This document shows, piece after piece, positions 25,929 to 35,293 of a DNA stretch of 64,000 bases. Both the position numbers and the translations under genes were made by a program. Location of the stretch: the NCBI RefSeq assembly GCF_900102085.1, contig NZ_FMVM01000001.1, positions 496,001-560,000 of the forward strand. The letters are read 5' to 3'. The notes beneath the pieces are model-generated. The model did not search any database, was not told where the DNA came from, and was given only the letters and a program-made list of their open reading frames with translations. This stretch comes from Paenibacillus polysaccharolyticus (GTDB lineage Bacteria > Bacillota > Bacilli > Paenibacillales > Paenibacillaceae). Within the stretch, counting starts at the first letter, position 1; every line of letters begins with the position of its first letter.

Positions 25929-27527
25929 CTACTCGGTATAGCCCATGCTACTTACGAAGCGACGGAATGCTTGACGTCCAGCTTCATCATGTTTGTACAC
26001 ACCTGCATGCTCCAGAATTTCGGAGAATTTCAAACCTACCTGCTGTTGTACAAGTGTAACCGCTTCTTCCTTCGTCAAGCTGGAGCCATGCCCCTGCTTC
26101 AACTGTTCTGTCCACGGTACATGTTTGTTCAGCTCGTGATCCGCTGCCTGGGCAGCTTCTGCAAGCTGTGTATTACCCGCCAAGATGTCGGCAATGCCAT
26201 CCAGCTCTTGCTTCAGGCGTCCCGGCAAAATAGCCAGTCCCATGACTTCGATCAAGCCGATGTTCTCTTTTTTCAAATGGTGCATTTCACGGTGTGGATG
26301 GAAAATTCCTTCCGGATGCTCGTCATTTGTACGGTTGTTACGCAACACGAGATCCATCTCAAAACCGCCATCCGCACTACGGCGAACAATCGGAGTTACC
26401 GTATTGTGAGGTACTTTCTCTCCGTCTACTTCGCTGAACGCTTCGATCTCCACTGTCGAATCACTATACACCTTCCACGCTTCATAGACCGCGTTACCCG
26501 CTTCTAGCAATTCTGCAGGATCATGGGAATGCAAACGCATCACGGACATCGGCCATTTGACAAGACTAAGTGTCAACCCTGGTGCATCTGCATGACGGAA
26601 GACCGCCTCTGGCTGTGCGTTTTGAATGGCAAACGTATGACGTCCACCTTGGAAATGGTCATGAGTCAGAATGGAACCGCCCACGATCGGAAGATCAGCG
26701 TTAGATCCGATAAAGTAATGCGGATATTCCTGAACAAAGGCAAGCAGTCTGCGCAAGGTATCCTTCGTCAGTTTCATCGGCACATGATCATGATGGAAAA
26801 TAATGCAGTGCTCGTTGTAGTACACGTACGGCGAGTATTGGAACAACCACGGCTCATTGTTAAGCTGTAGCGGAATGACACGCAGATTCTGGCGAGCCGG
26901 GTGATTCACCCGACCAGCATAACCTACATTTTCACGACACAGCTGACATTTCGGATATACCGGAGGTGGAAGCAATTTCGCCATAGCGATTTCCTTTGGA
27001 CTCTTCTCCGGCTTCGAAAGGTTGATCGTTATCTCCATCTCGCCATAAGCGGTATCCTGCGTCCAATAGACGTTCTTGGATACGCGATCCATTCGGATGT
27101 AGTTCGAGTTAATGGATAAGTCATAAAATTGCGATGTTGCCGCCTCGATGCCTTCCGTTTGCTCCGTATGGCGGAAAGCACGCACAACTTCCGATGGGCG
27201 CGCCATCAGATGACCCATAATTTTCGCATCCAACAGGTCACGGAAGGTATCGCTATTTTCAGGAATGAGTCCAATTGTATATCCATAGTCAATGAGAGTG
27301 TCCAACATGGTCTGCGGACTATCAGGAACTGTAGCATGCAATTCACCGGCGTAAGGCTCCGAGAATCCGAACTGTTCCATCAGCAGGTTGCGACTGTAAT
27401 CATAGTCCGCTTCCTCGATCAATTTTTTCTGTAAGGCAAATTCGACCAGACGCTCAATGGCATGCAGTGCTTCCTGCTGCTCGGGTGTACGCTCTGTGGC
27501 CTCTGCTCCAGGTTGAGTCTGTGACAT
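25929..27527 (-). CDS. galT: UDP-glucose-hexose-1-phosphate uridylyltransferase (class II)
   Basis: 532-residue GalT of the class II (Gram-positive) type. It swaps UMP between UDP-glucose and galactose 1-phosphate in the Leloir pathway. Conserved parts include CQLCRENVGYAGRVNHPARQ (in part), ITHDHFQGG and HPHREMHHLKKENIGLIEVMG (in part). The start at 27527 (MSQTQPG) lies ten bases after AGGAGG, which overlaps the end of galE. Last gene of galK-galE-galT. Confidence 0.94.
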   Translation of the reverse strand: MSQTQPGAEATERTPEQQEALHAIERLVEFALQKKLIEEADYDYSRNLLMEQFGFSEPYAGELHATVPDSPQTMLDTLIDYGYTIGLIPENSDTFRDLLDAKIMGHLMARPSEVVRAFRHTEQTEGIEAATSQFYDLSINSNYIRMDRVSKNVYWTQDTAYGEMEITINLSKPEKSPKEIAMAKLLPPPVYPKCQLCRENVGYAGRVNHPARQNLRVIPLQLNNEPWLFQYSPYVYYNEHCIIFHHDHVPMKLTKDTLRRLLAFVQEYPHYFIGSNADLPIVGGSILTHDHFQGGRHTFAIQNAQPEAVFRHADAPGLTLSLVKWPMSVMRLHSHDPAELLEAGNAVYEAWKVYSDSTVEIEAFSEVDGEKVPHNTVTPIVRRSADGGFEMDLVLRNNRTNDEHPEGIFHPHREMHHLKKENIGLIEVMGLAILPGRLKQELDGIADILAGNTQLAEAAQAADHELNKHVPWTEQLKQGHGSSLTKEEAVTLVQQQVGLKFSEILEHAGVYKHDEAGRQAFRRFVSSMGYTE

Positions 27528-27541
27528 AAGATGTTCGCCTC

Positions 27542-28531
27542 CTAGTTTTTTCCGTAGCCTTCCGGGCGTGATTGATGCCAGTTCCATGCGCTTTGAATGA
27601 CATCTTCGAGATTTGTCCATTTTGGGTTCCAACCCAGAACGGATCTTGCTTTCGCAGAAGATGCCACCAGCACAGCCGGGTCACCTGCACGACGTGGTTC
27701 CTGAACAACCGGAATATCCAGGCCTGTTACTTTTTTAGCGGTTTCGATCACTTGTTTTACCGAGAATCCAGTGCCGTTACCCAGGTTGAACACGTTGCTG
27801 TTCTCCCCTTTGCGCAAGTAATCCACTGCACGCAGATGCGCATCAGCCAGATCACTAACGTGGATATAGTCGCGGACACATGTGCCATCCTCTGTTGCAT
27901 AGTCATCTCCGAATACAGCGATATGCGAACGTTGTTTCAGTGCCGTTTGCAATACAAGCGGAATCAAGTGACTTTCCGGCTGGTGATCTTCACCGATTTT
28001 GCCACTTTCGTGTGCACCGGCTGCATTGAAGTAGCGCAGGGAAACGTATTTGATATCCTGCACTTTGTCGAACCAGGACATCATGCGCTCCATCATCAAT
28101 TTGGTTTCACCATATACATTCGTAGGCTCCGTACGGTCGCTCTCTTCGATCGGCACTTTCTCAGGCTCACCATAAGTTGCTGCTGTAGATGAGAAGACGA
28201 TGCGACGTACATTCGCTGCATTCATTGCTTCAAGCAGGCAAAGTGTGCCGAATACGTTATTATCGTAGTATTTAGCCGGTTCTTTCATGCTTTCGCCGAC
28301 AAGCGAGTTCGCCGCAAAGTGAATGACAGCATCAATTGAATTTTCCGCGAACAGTTTCGTCAGGATTTCCTTGTCACGCAAATCACCTTCATACAACTTA
28401 CCGCCAAGCAATGCCTCGCGATGTCCTGTTTGCAAGTTATCCAGTACAACGACTTCTTCGCCACGTTCGAGCAATGCTGCCACCGTATGAGATCCAATAT
28501 ATCCTGCTCCACCTGTCACCAAAATTGCCAT
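27542..28531 (-). CDS. galE: UDP-glucose 4-epimerase
   Basis: 329-residue short-chain dehydrogenase-type epimerase interconverting UDP-galactose and UDP-glucose. NAD-binding GGAGYIGSH is at about residues 7-15, and the catalytic YxxxK appears as VYGETK. The start at 28531 (MAILVTGG) is preceded by AAGGAGG located in the last codons of galK, indicating coupled translation. Confidence 0.95.
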   Translation of the reverse strand: MAILVTGGAGYIGSHTVAALLERGEEVVVLDNLQTGHREALLGGKLYEGDLRDKEILTKLFAENSIDAVIHFAANSLVGESMKEPAKYYDNNVFGTLCLLEAMNAANVRRIVFSSTAATYGEPEKVPIEESDRTEPTNVYGETKLMMERMMSWFDKVQDIKYVSLRYFNAAGAHESGKIGEDHQPESHLIPLVLQTALKQRSHIAVFGDDYATEDGTCVRDYIHVSDLADAHLRAVDYLRKGENSNVFNLGNGTGFSVKQVIETAKKVTGLDIPVVQEPRRAGDPAVLVASSAKARSVLGWNPKWTNLEDVIQSAWNWHQSRPEGYGKN

Positions 28532-28532
28532 T

Positions 28533-29714
28533 TTACTTCGCCTCCTTGAGTTCGTTAACACCTTCGCCTACACCACATACATAGAAATCACCTTTGAGAC
28601 CGGTGCGTGCTTCATATGCTGCACCCACTTCACTCACAAAACGTTCCACATCATTCTCATGTACCAGAGACACCGTACATCCACCAAAACCTGCACCCGT
28701 CATACGTGCACCCAGTGTTCCTGGAATTCGCTGCGCTTCCTCAACCATGACATCCAGCTCGTTGCAGCTAACTTCATACAAATCACGCAACGATTCATGT
28801 GAAGCATTCATCAACTGTCCAAACGTCTGCAAGTCATTGTTCTGCAGCGCTTCTACGGATGCAAGTACTCGTGCATTTTCTTCTACAACGTGCTGGGCAC
28901 GCTGTCTGACTTTCTCATCCTTGAGCTGATCCTGTAAGGTGTCAAACTGCTCTGGCTTTAATTGAGCCAGGTAATTCAGTGCAGGCAGCTGTTCCTTCAA
29001 AATGGCAAGTGCCTGCTCGCATTGAGAGCGCCGCTCATTGTAAGCCGAATCAACCAAACCACGGCGTTTGTTTGTGTTACCGATAATCAGTTTGTAAGCA
29101 CCTGTACGGAAAGGAACCTTCTCGTACTCCAGCGTATCACACATCAGGAGAATCGTATGATCCTTCGCCCCGTTGGCTACAGCAAACTGATCCATGATGC
29201 CGCAGTTGACACCAACAAACTCATTCTCTGATTTCTGGGACAAAAGCGCAAGCTCCACGGTGTCAATGTCGAGTACTCCTTCCATGGATTGAATCGCATA
29301 CCCGGTGAGAACCTCCAGAGATGCTGATGAGGAAAGTCCTGCGCCATTTGGTATTTCACCGTGGTAGAGGAAATCATACCCTCTCGTCACTTGCACACCT
29401 TTGCCTTGCAGCTGTACCATGACGCCTACCGGGTAGTCCGTCCACTCCCCCGTTTTCTCCTGACCAATGGAGGCTCTGTCCAGAGTCCCCTCGTAAGCCA
29501 TATTGGTAGAAGCCAGCTGTAATGCGTTATCCGTACGTTCACGAATGAGCAAGGTTGTGCCAAACTCAAGCGCGGCCGGGAGCACATAACCACCGTTGTA
29601 GTCGATATGTTCACCAATCAGATTCACACGCCCAGGGGCATGGAATACACGGATGTCCGCTCCACTTTCTCCGTACCTCTCAATAAACTTTTGTTGCAAA
29701 TCAGTTACATTCAA
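28533..29714 (-). CDS. galK: Galactokinase
   Basis: 393-residue GHMP kinase phosphorylating galactose at C1. All three signatures are present: GRVNLIGEHIDYNGG (substrate recognition, about 30-44), PNGAGLSSSAS (ATP loop, about 120-130) and GARMTGAGFGG (C-terminal motif 3). The start is taken as TTG at 29714, eight bases after GAGGTG. The frame extends to 29765, but the extra 17 residues have no ribosome site and no counterpart in the family. First gene of the galactose operon. Confidence 0.93.
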   Translation of the reverse strand: MNVTDLQQKFIERYGESGADIRVFHAPGRVNLIGEHIDYNGGYVLPAALEFGTTLLIRERTDNALQLASTNMAYEGTLDRASIGQEKTGEWTDYPVGVMVQLQGKGVQVTRGYDFLYHGEIPNGAGLSSSASLEVLTGYAIQSMEGVLDIDTVELALLSQKSENEFVGVNCGIMDQFAVANGAKDHTILLMCDTLEYEKVPFRTGAYKLIIGNTNKRRGLVDSAYNERRSQCEQALAILKEQLPALNYLAQLKPEQFDTLQDQLKDEKVRQRAQHVVEENARVLASVEALQNNDLQTFGQLMNASHESLRDLYEVSCNELDVMVEEAQRIPGTLGARMTGAGFGGCTVSLVHENDVERFVSEVGAAYEARTGLKGDFYVCGVGEGVNELKEAK

Positions 29715-29756
29715 AGCTGATGCACCTCGCCTCTTTGTTGTGGTTTTCTTAATGTT

Positions 29757-29835
29757 ATTATACAAGGAAGTGACCTCTCTTAAAATGAAACCATGTGTGA
29801 TTCATATGGATAAATGTGACCTTTAATCATATAAT
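29757..29835. promoter_or_regulatory. Divergent galK / araC promoter region
   Basis: Two TATAAT -10 boxes face away from each other: 29762-29757 for galK and 29830-29835 for the regulator. Both -35 regions are poor, which suits activator-dependent transcription. GTGACCT occurs twice in the same orientation (29770-29776 and 29816-29822), 46 bases apart, and is a candidate AraC half-site pair. Confidence 0.5.
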
Positions 29836-29880
29836 GAATCTAACGACTGAAGCTCTAATCAACGGAAAGAAGGATTCCAC

Positions 29881-30849
29881 ATGAAAGATTCCAAAACAAA
29901 TCCGGCAGAAACATCCCATAACACAACAGGTTCATCCAGTTCGTCCAGCTCCAGGCCCTCACAGGAAACAGCCGTAAGCAAAAGCGGAGCACTTAGTTAT
30001 TCGGTTGCCTCCAATCCCACCTATGATAACCGAGGGGCACTTCATGTCCTGTTTGCTGGTGCAAGCCAGACTCTCCCTGGACATGCACTTGGACCGAAGC
30101 TATATGATTATTATCTTTTGCATTATGTAGAAAAAGGAGCCGGTACGTTCCGTACGGAGCTTCACACCTACGATCTCGCCGCAGGTGATTGTTTTTTGAT
30201 CCATCCGGGACAACTGGTAAGCTACCAGTCCCATAACCGCAAGCCGTGGCAATACCGCTGGATTGCCTTTACAGGCAGTGAAGCTGCCGGGCACGTCGAA
30301 CAGGCCGGGTTTAGGCCCGAGAAATCGGTTTTTCATGCCGGTACAGCCTGTGACATATCCAACTGGTTGTCGGTCATGCAGGACGCTTTTGCCGAGCGAA
30401 AAGAAAGCGCACATTATACATCACTCGGTACACTGTACATGATTTTAGCCGAGGCCCAGACCCATCTCACCGAGGGACAGACATTAACATCAGGAGAATC
30501 CTCCATCCGGCGGACGGTAAAACAGATGATTCAATATATGTCCACGCAGTACGCTTACCCCGTATCCATTGAACAAATGTCGGAGAGTCTCGGATATAAT
30601 CGTGCATATCTCTCGCGTATTTTCAAGCAGGAAACCGGGCTCACCCCTGTGACCTATTTGTTGAAACTGCGGATCGACAAGTCACGTCAATTGCTTCGGG
30701 AACGTCCAGACTTGTCCATTGAACAGGTATCTGCATCTGTTGGTATGCCTGATGCTCTGTATTTTTCCCGTCAATTCAAACGTTTCCACGGCGAAGCCCC
30801 CACTCTCTATCGGGAGAAACTGCTTGCGCGTCCGCTACGCTCAAAATAA
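29881..30849 (+). CDS. AraC-family regulator, probably of the galactose operon
   Basis: 322 residues. A Ser/Thr-rich N-terminal tail of about 45 residues precedes a cupin-type sugar-sensing domain (about 50-200, with LLHYVEKGAGTFRTE). The C-terminal AraC HTH pair (about 225-320) includes YPVSIEQMSESLGYNRAYLSR and VTYLLKLRIDKSRQLL (in part). It diverges from galK across 166 bases, so control of galK-galE-galT in response to galactose is the likely role; that is inferred from position only. AAGGA precedes the ATG. Confidence 0.85.
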   Translation: MKDSKTNPAETSHNTTGSSSSSSSRPSQETAVSKSGALSYSVASNPTYDNRGALHVLFAGASQTLPGHALGPKLYDYYLLHYVEKGAGTFRTELHTYDLAAGDCFLIHPGQLVSYQSHNRKPWQYRWIAFTGSEAAGHVEQAGFRPEKSVFHAGTACDISNWLSVMQDAFAERKESAHYTSLGTLYMILAEAQTHLTEGQTLTSGESSIRRTVKQMIQYMSTQYAYPVSIEQMSESLGYNRAYLSRIFKQETGLTPVTYLLKLRIDKSRQLLRERPDLSIEQVSASVGMPDALYFSRQFKRFHGEAPTLYREKLLARPLRSK

Positions 30850-30894
30850 AAAAAGTGCATCTTACCTTTATGGCTAAGATGCACTTTTTGTGTA
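30847..30894. terminator. Terminator between araC and the aldo/keto reductase
   Basis: AAAAAGTGCATCTTA pairs with TAAGATGCACTTTTT around a 14-base loop; the A and T tracts allow both directions. Confidence 0.85.
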
Positions 30895-30933
30895 TGATTT
30901 ATTTCTGAACACTACCCTAATATGGGACAGGTT

Positions 30934-31953
30934 CTAATCTTTGTTTTTATTCGTAGACTCTGGTCGCAAAATGGATTCAATCCGCTCCAGTTCCTCCGTG
31001 GAAAACTCCAGCTGACTAAGCGCAGCTACATTCTCTTCAATCTGAGACGGACGGCTTGCGCCAATTAGCGCAGACGTGACTCTTCCATTGCGCAGTACCC
31101 ATGCCAGTGCAAACTGGGCAAGACTCTGACCACGGGATGCCGCAATCTGATTCAGAGCACGTACCTTACGAAGTGTTTCGGGAGAGATATTATTTTCATT
31201 CAAAAATACAGAAGGACCTTTGGCACGGGAATCTTCTGGAATGCCATTCAAATATTTGTTCGTAAGCACACCTTGCTCCAATGGACAGAATGCAATACTG
31301 CCTGCTCCGTATTCGTCCAGCACATCCTGAAGTCCATCTTCAATCCAGCGATCCAGCATGGAATACCTTGGTTGATGAATCAGCAATGGCGTACCTAAGC
31401 TTTTCAAGATCTCTGCCGCCTGTCTCGTTTGCTCTGCAGGATAATTGGAGATACCAACATAAAGTGCCTTGCCGGAACGAACCATATGATCAAGTGCCAT
31501 CATTGTTTCTTCCAGCGGCGTATCTGGATCATAACGGTGTGAATAAAATATATCCACATAATCCAGTCCCATTCGTGTAAGGCTCTGATTCAGACTGGAT
31601 ATCAAGTATTTGCGAGAACCCCACTCACCATAAGGTCCTGGCCACATATAATATCCGGCTTTGGTGGAGATAATCAGTTCATCCCGGTACGGTTTCAGAT
31701 CCTGAGCCAGCACCTGACCAAACAGTTGCTCTGCTGAACCTGCAGGTGGGCCATAATTGTTAGCCAGATCAAAATGTGTAATGCCGAGATCAAATGCACG
31801 TGTAATCATGTTGCGTCCATTCTCCAGACTGTTAATTCCACCAAAATTATGCCACAGTCCAAGTGAAATCGCTGGCAGCTTGAGGCCGGAACGTCCCACG
31901 CGGTTATATTTCATCGTTTCATAGCGTGTTTCAGCAGCTACATAGACCATCAT
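30934..31953 (-). CDS. Aldo/keto reductase, YghZ (L-glyceraldehyde 3-phosphate reductase) type
   Basis: 339-residue NADPH-dependent reductase of the AKR14/potassium-channel beta-like group. The catalytic tetrad is visible: Asp and Tyr in THFDLANNYGPP, Lys in IISTKAGY, and His in FYSHRYDPDTPLEE. The length and the MWPGPYGEWGSRKYL stretch match YghZ, which in Escherichia coli reduces L-glyceraldehyde 3-phosphate and methylglyoxal. ATGs at 31953 and 31950 are adjacent; the second has the better spacing from AAGGG. Confidence 0.85.
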   Translation of the reverse strand: MMVYVAAETRYETMKYNRVGRSGLKLPAISLGLWHNFGGINSLENGRNMITRAFDLGITHFDLANNYGPPAGSAEQLFGQVLAQDLKPYRDELIISTKAGYYMWPGPYGEWGSRKYLISSLNQSLTRMGLDYVDIFYSHRYDPDTPLEETMMALDHMVRSGKALYVGISNYPAEQTRQAAEILKSLGTPLLIHQPRYSMLDRWIEDGLQDVLDEYGAGSIAFCPLEQGVLTNKYLNGIPEDSRAKGPSVFLNENNISPETLRKVRALNQIAASRGQSLAQFALAWVLRNGRVTSALIGASRPSQIEENVAALSQLEFSTEELERIESILRPESTNKNKD

Positions 31954-32050
31954 GAATCCCTTCTTTCCACAGGTTCGCGCATCCTGTATCCAAGCCTTAG
32001 CCGGAGGATGCAGTAATTCAGTCCATTTTTATAAGGCAGAAGTTACTTCA

Positions 32051-32108
32051 CAACCTTGGTTACCCAATAAGCTGATTCACTAACAACCTTAAGTTAACCA
32101 ATAAGCTG
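32051..32108. repeat. Imperfect tandem duplication covering the 3' end of the sirtuin gene
   Basis: A segment of about 24 bases ending ...CAATAAGCTG occurs at 32051-32074 and again at 32085-32108. On the minus strand both copies read CAGCTTATTGG(T/G)TAA, i.e. QLIG followed by a stop. The copy at higher coordinates is the real end of the gene. Confidence 0.7.
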
Positions 32109-32834
32109 GTCTACACCCTTCATTACCTCGCCAATCGGCTCTGTAATCAACAAGTCTGCCCGGTGATCGTAAGCGGTTGGTGTGGCATTGAGCAGAACGG
32201 TGTGTTTTCCCTGAAAATACGTAATTAATTGAGCTGCTGGATATACCGTCAACGAAGTCCCACCTACAAGCAATAAATCTGCTGAAGACAGGGCGTCGAT
32301 GGCATGATACAACGTTGCCTGATCCAGTTCTTCTTCGTACAAAACTACATCTGGCTTGACCACACCTCCGCATGACGAGCAACGAGGTACAACCTCTTTC
32401 GAATGCATAATGTCATGCAGCGAATAGAACTGCTTGCAATCCATGCAAGCATTGCGATGAACCGAACCATGAAGCTCCAGCACATGACTGCTGCCTGCCT
32501 TTTGATGCAAACCATCGATGTTTTGCGTAATGACAGCGTGAAGTTTACCTTTCTGCTCCAGCCTGGCAAGTAAACGATGACAACCATTCGGTTCCGCATC
32601 GGGATGAAGCATTTTCCCCCGGTAAAAGTCATAAAAAATATCAGCGTGCTGATCAAAAAAATGTCGGCTTAACAGTTCCTCTGGAGGATAAGGGGAGTGC
32701 TGCTCCGTCTGGTACAGTCCCGCAGCCGAGCGAAAGTCGGGAATCCCGCTTTCCGTTGAAGTTCCGGCTCCTCCGAAAAAAACAATGCGTGAGCTTTCCT
32801 GAATCCAGGCAGCCAGTTGCTCTGTTGCGTTCAT
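32094..32834 (-). CDS. cobB: SIR2-family NAD-dependent protein deacylase
   Basis: 246-residue sirtuin that removes acyl groups from protein lysines, consuming NAD. Visible motifs are GGAGTSTESGIPDFRS (NAD site), TQNIDGLHQKAG and the catalytic His in ELHGSVHR. Two zinc CxxC pairs follow (CMDC, CSSC), and VGGTSLTVYPA near the C-terminus. The start at 32834 follows AAAGGAGGAG. It lies 48 bases from the HAD gene on the same strand. Confidence 0.93.
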   Translation of the reverse strand: MNATEQLAAWIQESSRIVFFGGAGTSTESGIPDFRSAAGLYQTEQHSPYPPEELLSRHFFDQHADIFYDFYRGKMLHPDAEPNGCHRLLARLEQKGKLHAVITQNIDGLHQKAGSSHVLELHGSVHRNACMDCKQFYSLHDIMHSKEVVPRCSSCGGVVKPDVVLYEEELDQATLYHAIDALSSADLLLVGGTSLTVYPAAQLITYFQGKHTVLLNATPTAYDHRADLLITEPIGEVMKGVDQLIG

Positions 32835-32882
32835 CCTCTCTCCTCCTTTGATTTCCTTATACATACGAACATAGCGCAGGAT

Positions 32883-33650
32883 CTATAACACAATACCTAA
32901 CTCATCATAATGACGAATGACGGCGTCCGCATCATGCAAATGCGCACTCTGGTCCGATGGAAGACAGTACCCCAAAGTATATGTTGCTCCTGCATGGCGG
33001 CCCATTTGCATATCACCGTTGCTGTCTCCAATGACTACAGCCTCATGAGGCTCAACCGCTAATTCCCGGCAAGCCAGCAGGAATGATTCACCATCGGGTT
33101 TGCCGCGCGTTACCCGGTCACAGCCTACAATCGAACTGAAAAAGGAACGGATGCCCATCCAGTCCAGATGTGTCTCAGCCGCTAATGTACTGTCGGAAGT
33201 CACCACTGCAAGCTGAATGCCTGCTTCCTTACAACGTTGTAGTAAATCCAGTAATCCAGGCATGGGTTCAGCGGATTTCCGCTCTCTTACAGACTTCATC
33301 GCTATACTTGAAAACTGGCGTATCGTTGTAATAGCTTCGTTCCATGGCGTACCCGTAGCATAGAGCTGACCTGCCAACCAGCCGTTACATTCATCTACAG
33401 TTGCAATGGCAAGCGGCCCTTGCACATCGTAGCCGCTGAGATGACCTTCCGAATCGTGAACCGTACCCAGCACATGTTTGAGTTCCACGGTAAAAGAGGC
33501 ATCACGTTCTCGCATCCATGCTTGCATTTGCACGAGCATACTCTCAGCCCAAGGACCCCATAATTGAAGAAAATCCAGCAAGGTGCCATCTTTGTCAAAC
33601 AGAATTGCCCTGCAGGGGATCTTCTCTCCCTGCACCTGTAGCAAAGCCAC
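32883..33650 (-). CDS. HAD-superfamily phosphatase (Gph-like)
   Basis: 255 residues with the four HAD motifs: ILFDKDGTLL (nucleophile Asp), VVTSDST, the Lys in VTRGKPDGESF, and VIGDSNGDM. A helical cap lies between motifs I and II (about 35-110), as in phosphoglycolate phosphatase-like enzymes. The substrate is not predictable. The start is GTG at 33650, nine bases after GGAGG. Confidence 0.85.
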   Translation of the reverse strand: MALLQVQGEKIPCRAILFDKDGTLLDFLQLWGPWAESMLVQMQAWMRERDASFTVELKHVLGTVHDSEGHLSGYDVQGPLAIATVDECNGWLAGQLYATGTPWNEAITTIRQFSSIAMKSVRERKSAEPMPGLLDLLQRCKEAGIQLAVVTSDSTLAAETHLDWMGIRSFFSSIVGCDRVTRGKPDGESFLLACRELAVEPHEAVVIGDSNGDMQMGRHAGATYTLGYCLPSDQSAHLHDADAVIRHYDELGIVL

Positions 33651-33677
33651 TCACCCTCACCTCCGCTGAAAAATAGA

Positions 33678-34451
33678 CTACTTGATAGTATCTAACCAAG
33701 ATAACAACGTTTTGACCGTCTGCTTCAACTGATCCTCTTCACTAATTGATGGCTCACCGTCACCCTTCTGATGACCATAGTCACCAAACTGAGCGTGGTT
33801 CCCTCCTTCAACGGTGTAATACACGGTATCTGGTGGCAAATACATGCGTCCAGCCTGATACTTGGTCATATTTACAACTTCATCATTCGTGCCGAGAATG
33901 GATAAGGCCGGAATATCCAGCTTCTGCACACTTCCTTTTTCATCCGGATAGGACGCCAGGAAAAAAATGCCGTGAAGGGCATCTGGATGTGCCACTACAT
34001 ATCGTGCAGCCATGGAGCCACCTAACGAGTGACCACCCATGACGAACTGCTCTTCAGGGTATGCTGCCAAAATATCATCGGCCAGATCGGGTTTGATTAC
34101 AGCCAAATTTACCGGCATCTTAGCAATAATGGTATGATGACCAGCTACAGCGAGCTCATGAGCAAGAGGAGCATAACTTTCTGGTTTAACTAATCCGCCA
34201 GGATAGAAAAGTATACTTTTTCCAGTTGCTTTAGGTTTATCCGGCTTAAAATCGATCCAATTCTCCTGCTCACTGACGGTAACCCCGCCGGATGTTTCCA
34301 TCGCAGCCTGCGCTGCTTCCTGTGGGCCATAAGGCGTGAGCAACTTCCATGCAACATATCCGCAACCAATAACAATGAGCGCCAGAAGTACGAGCAGAAA
34401 CTTGCCAATGCCCCTCTTCTTGCGCCCCGTATTATAACGATTTCTCAACAT
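33678..34451 (-). CDS. Membrane-anchored alpha/beta hydrolase
   Basis: 257 residues. A basic N-terminus and one hydrophobic helix (about 15-37) suggest membrane anchoring with the enzyme outside. The nucleophile elbow is GGHSLGGSMA (Ser about residue 140), followed by the Asp in ILGTNDEVV and the His in EGGNHAQFGDYG. It resembles the abhydrolase_5 group. The substrate is unknown. The start at 34451 is preferred to the adjacent ATG at 34454 because of spacing from AGGTG. Confidence 0.82.
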   Translation of the reverse strand: MLRNRYNTGRKKRGIGKFLLVLLALIVIGCGYVAWKLLTPYGPQEAAQAAMETSGGVTVSEQENWIDFKPDKPKATGKSILFYPGGLVKPESYAPLAHELAVAGHHTIIAKMPVNLAVIKPDLADDILAAYPEEQFVMGGHSLGGSMAARYVVAHPDALHGIFFLASYPDEKGSVQKLDIPALSILGTNDEVVNMTKYQAGRMYLPPDTVYYTVEGGNHAQFGDYGHQKGDGEPSISEEDQLKQTVKTLLSWLDTIK

Positions 34452-34492
34452 CATTCACCTTTCTACACTTCCGCAAATTACCGCGGCTTATG

Positions 34493-34526
34493 GAAGCGGG
34501 AGCCCACTTGTCGCAGGCTCCCTTCC
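34493..34526. other. Strong hairpin without a T tract between kdgA and the hydrolase
   Basis: TGGAAGCGGGAGCC pairs with GGCTCCCTTCCA around an 11-base loop. Neither strand has a following T run, so it may be an RNA-stabilising or processing element and not an intrinsic terminator. Confidence 0.55.
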
Positions 34527-34537
34527 ATCTTGAAACA

Positions 34538-35203
34538 TTATTCAGCCTTGGCTTTGCGATAAGCTTCCATATATTGTTCCGCTTTGCGGCGGACATGACT
34601 CAAATCTCCCGTCTTCACAGCTTCCGACGTCAGGTCAGAGCCGATCCCGACAGCTACTGCTCCACCTTTGATCCACTCACCAAGATTGGACAAAGACACA
34701 CCGCCTGTTGGCATGAAGTTCGCCTGTGGCATAGGACCTTTCATCGTTTTGATAATGGATGGATCATACAGGTTACCAGGGAACAGCTTGATAATATCCA
34801 CGCCAAGCTCCAGTGCACGCTGCACGTCAGCAATGGTCATGACACCCGGCAAGATCGGCACACGATACAAATTACACATCTGAACGGTCTCAGGGTTAAG
34901 AGATGGTCCTACGACAAACTCGGCACCTGACATAATCGCAGCTCTTGCCGTTTGCGCCTCAAGCACAGTTCCTGCGCCAATAATCGCGAATTTCTCCGGA
35001 TCTTGCGTATTCCAATGATACACACGGCTTAATTTTTCGATCGCTTTGAGCGCACCCGGAACGGTCATCGTAATTTCGATAACCTTGATCCCACCCGCGA
35101 TTGCCTGCTCGGCCATAGCAATGACCTGGTCAGCTGAATCTGCGCGCAGAACCGCCACCACACCATTGTCCGTCATCTTTTGCAACAGTTGAAGCTTCTT
35201 CAT
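34538..35203 (-). CDS. kdgA: 2-keto-3-deoxy-6-phosphogluconate aldolase (KDPG/KHG aldolase)
   Basis: 221-residue class I aldolase splitting KDPG into pyruvate and glyceraldehyde 3-phosphate. The general base Glu is in IKVIEITMTVPGA, the Schiff-base Lys in VDIIKLFPGNLYDP, and the phosphate-binding loop is MPTGGVSL. The start at 35203 follows AAGGGAG. It lies 90 bases downstream of kdgK on the same strand; together they process keto-deoxygluconate from uronate or pectin degradation. Confidence 0.94.
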   Translation of the reverse strand: MKKLQLLQKMTDNGVVAVLRADSADQVIAMAEQAIAGGIKVIEITMTVPGALKAIEKLSRVYHWNTQDPEKFAIIGAGTVLEAQTARAAIMSGAEFVVGPSLNPETVQMCNLYRVPILPGVMTIADVQRALELGVDIIKLFPGNLYDPSIIKTMKGPMPQANFMPTGGVSLSNLGEWIKGGAVAVGIGSDLTSEAVKTGDLSHVRRKAEQYMEAYRKAKAE

Positions 35204-35293
35204 TTCATTCTCTCCCTTGTTCATGTGGTGGTTGTGTATACAAACTTTACATTTTTAAAGAACGAAGATGAGTCATCCTGATTTTAACGCGAC

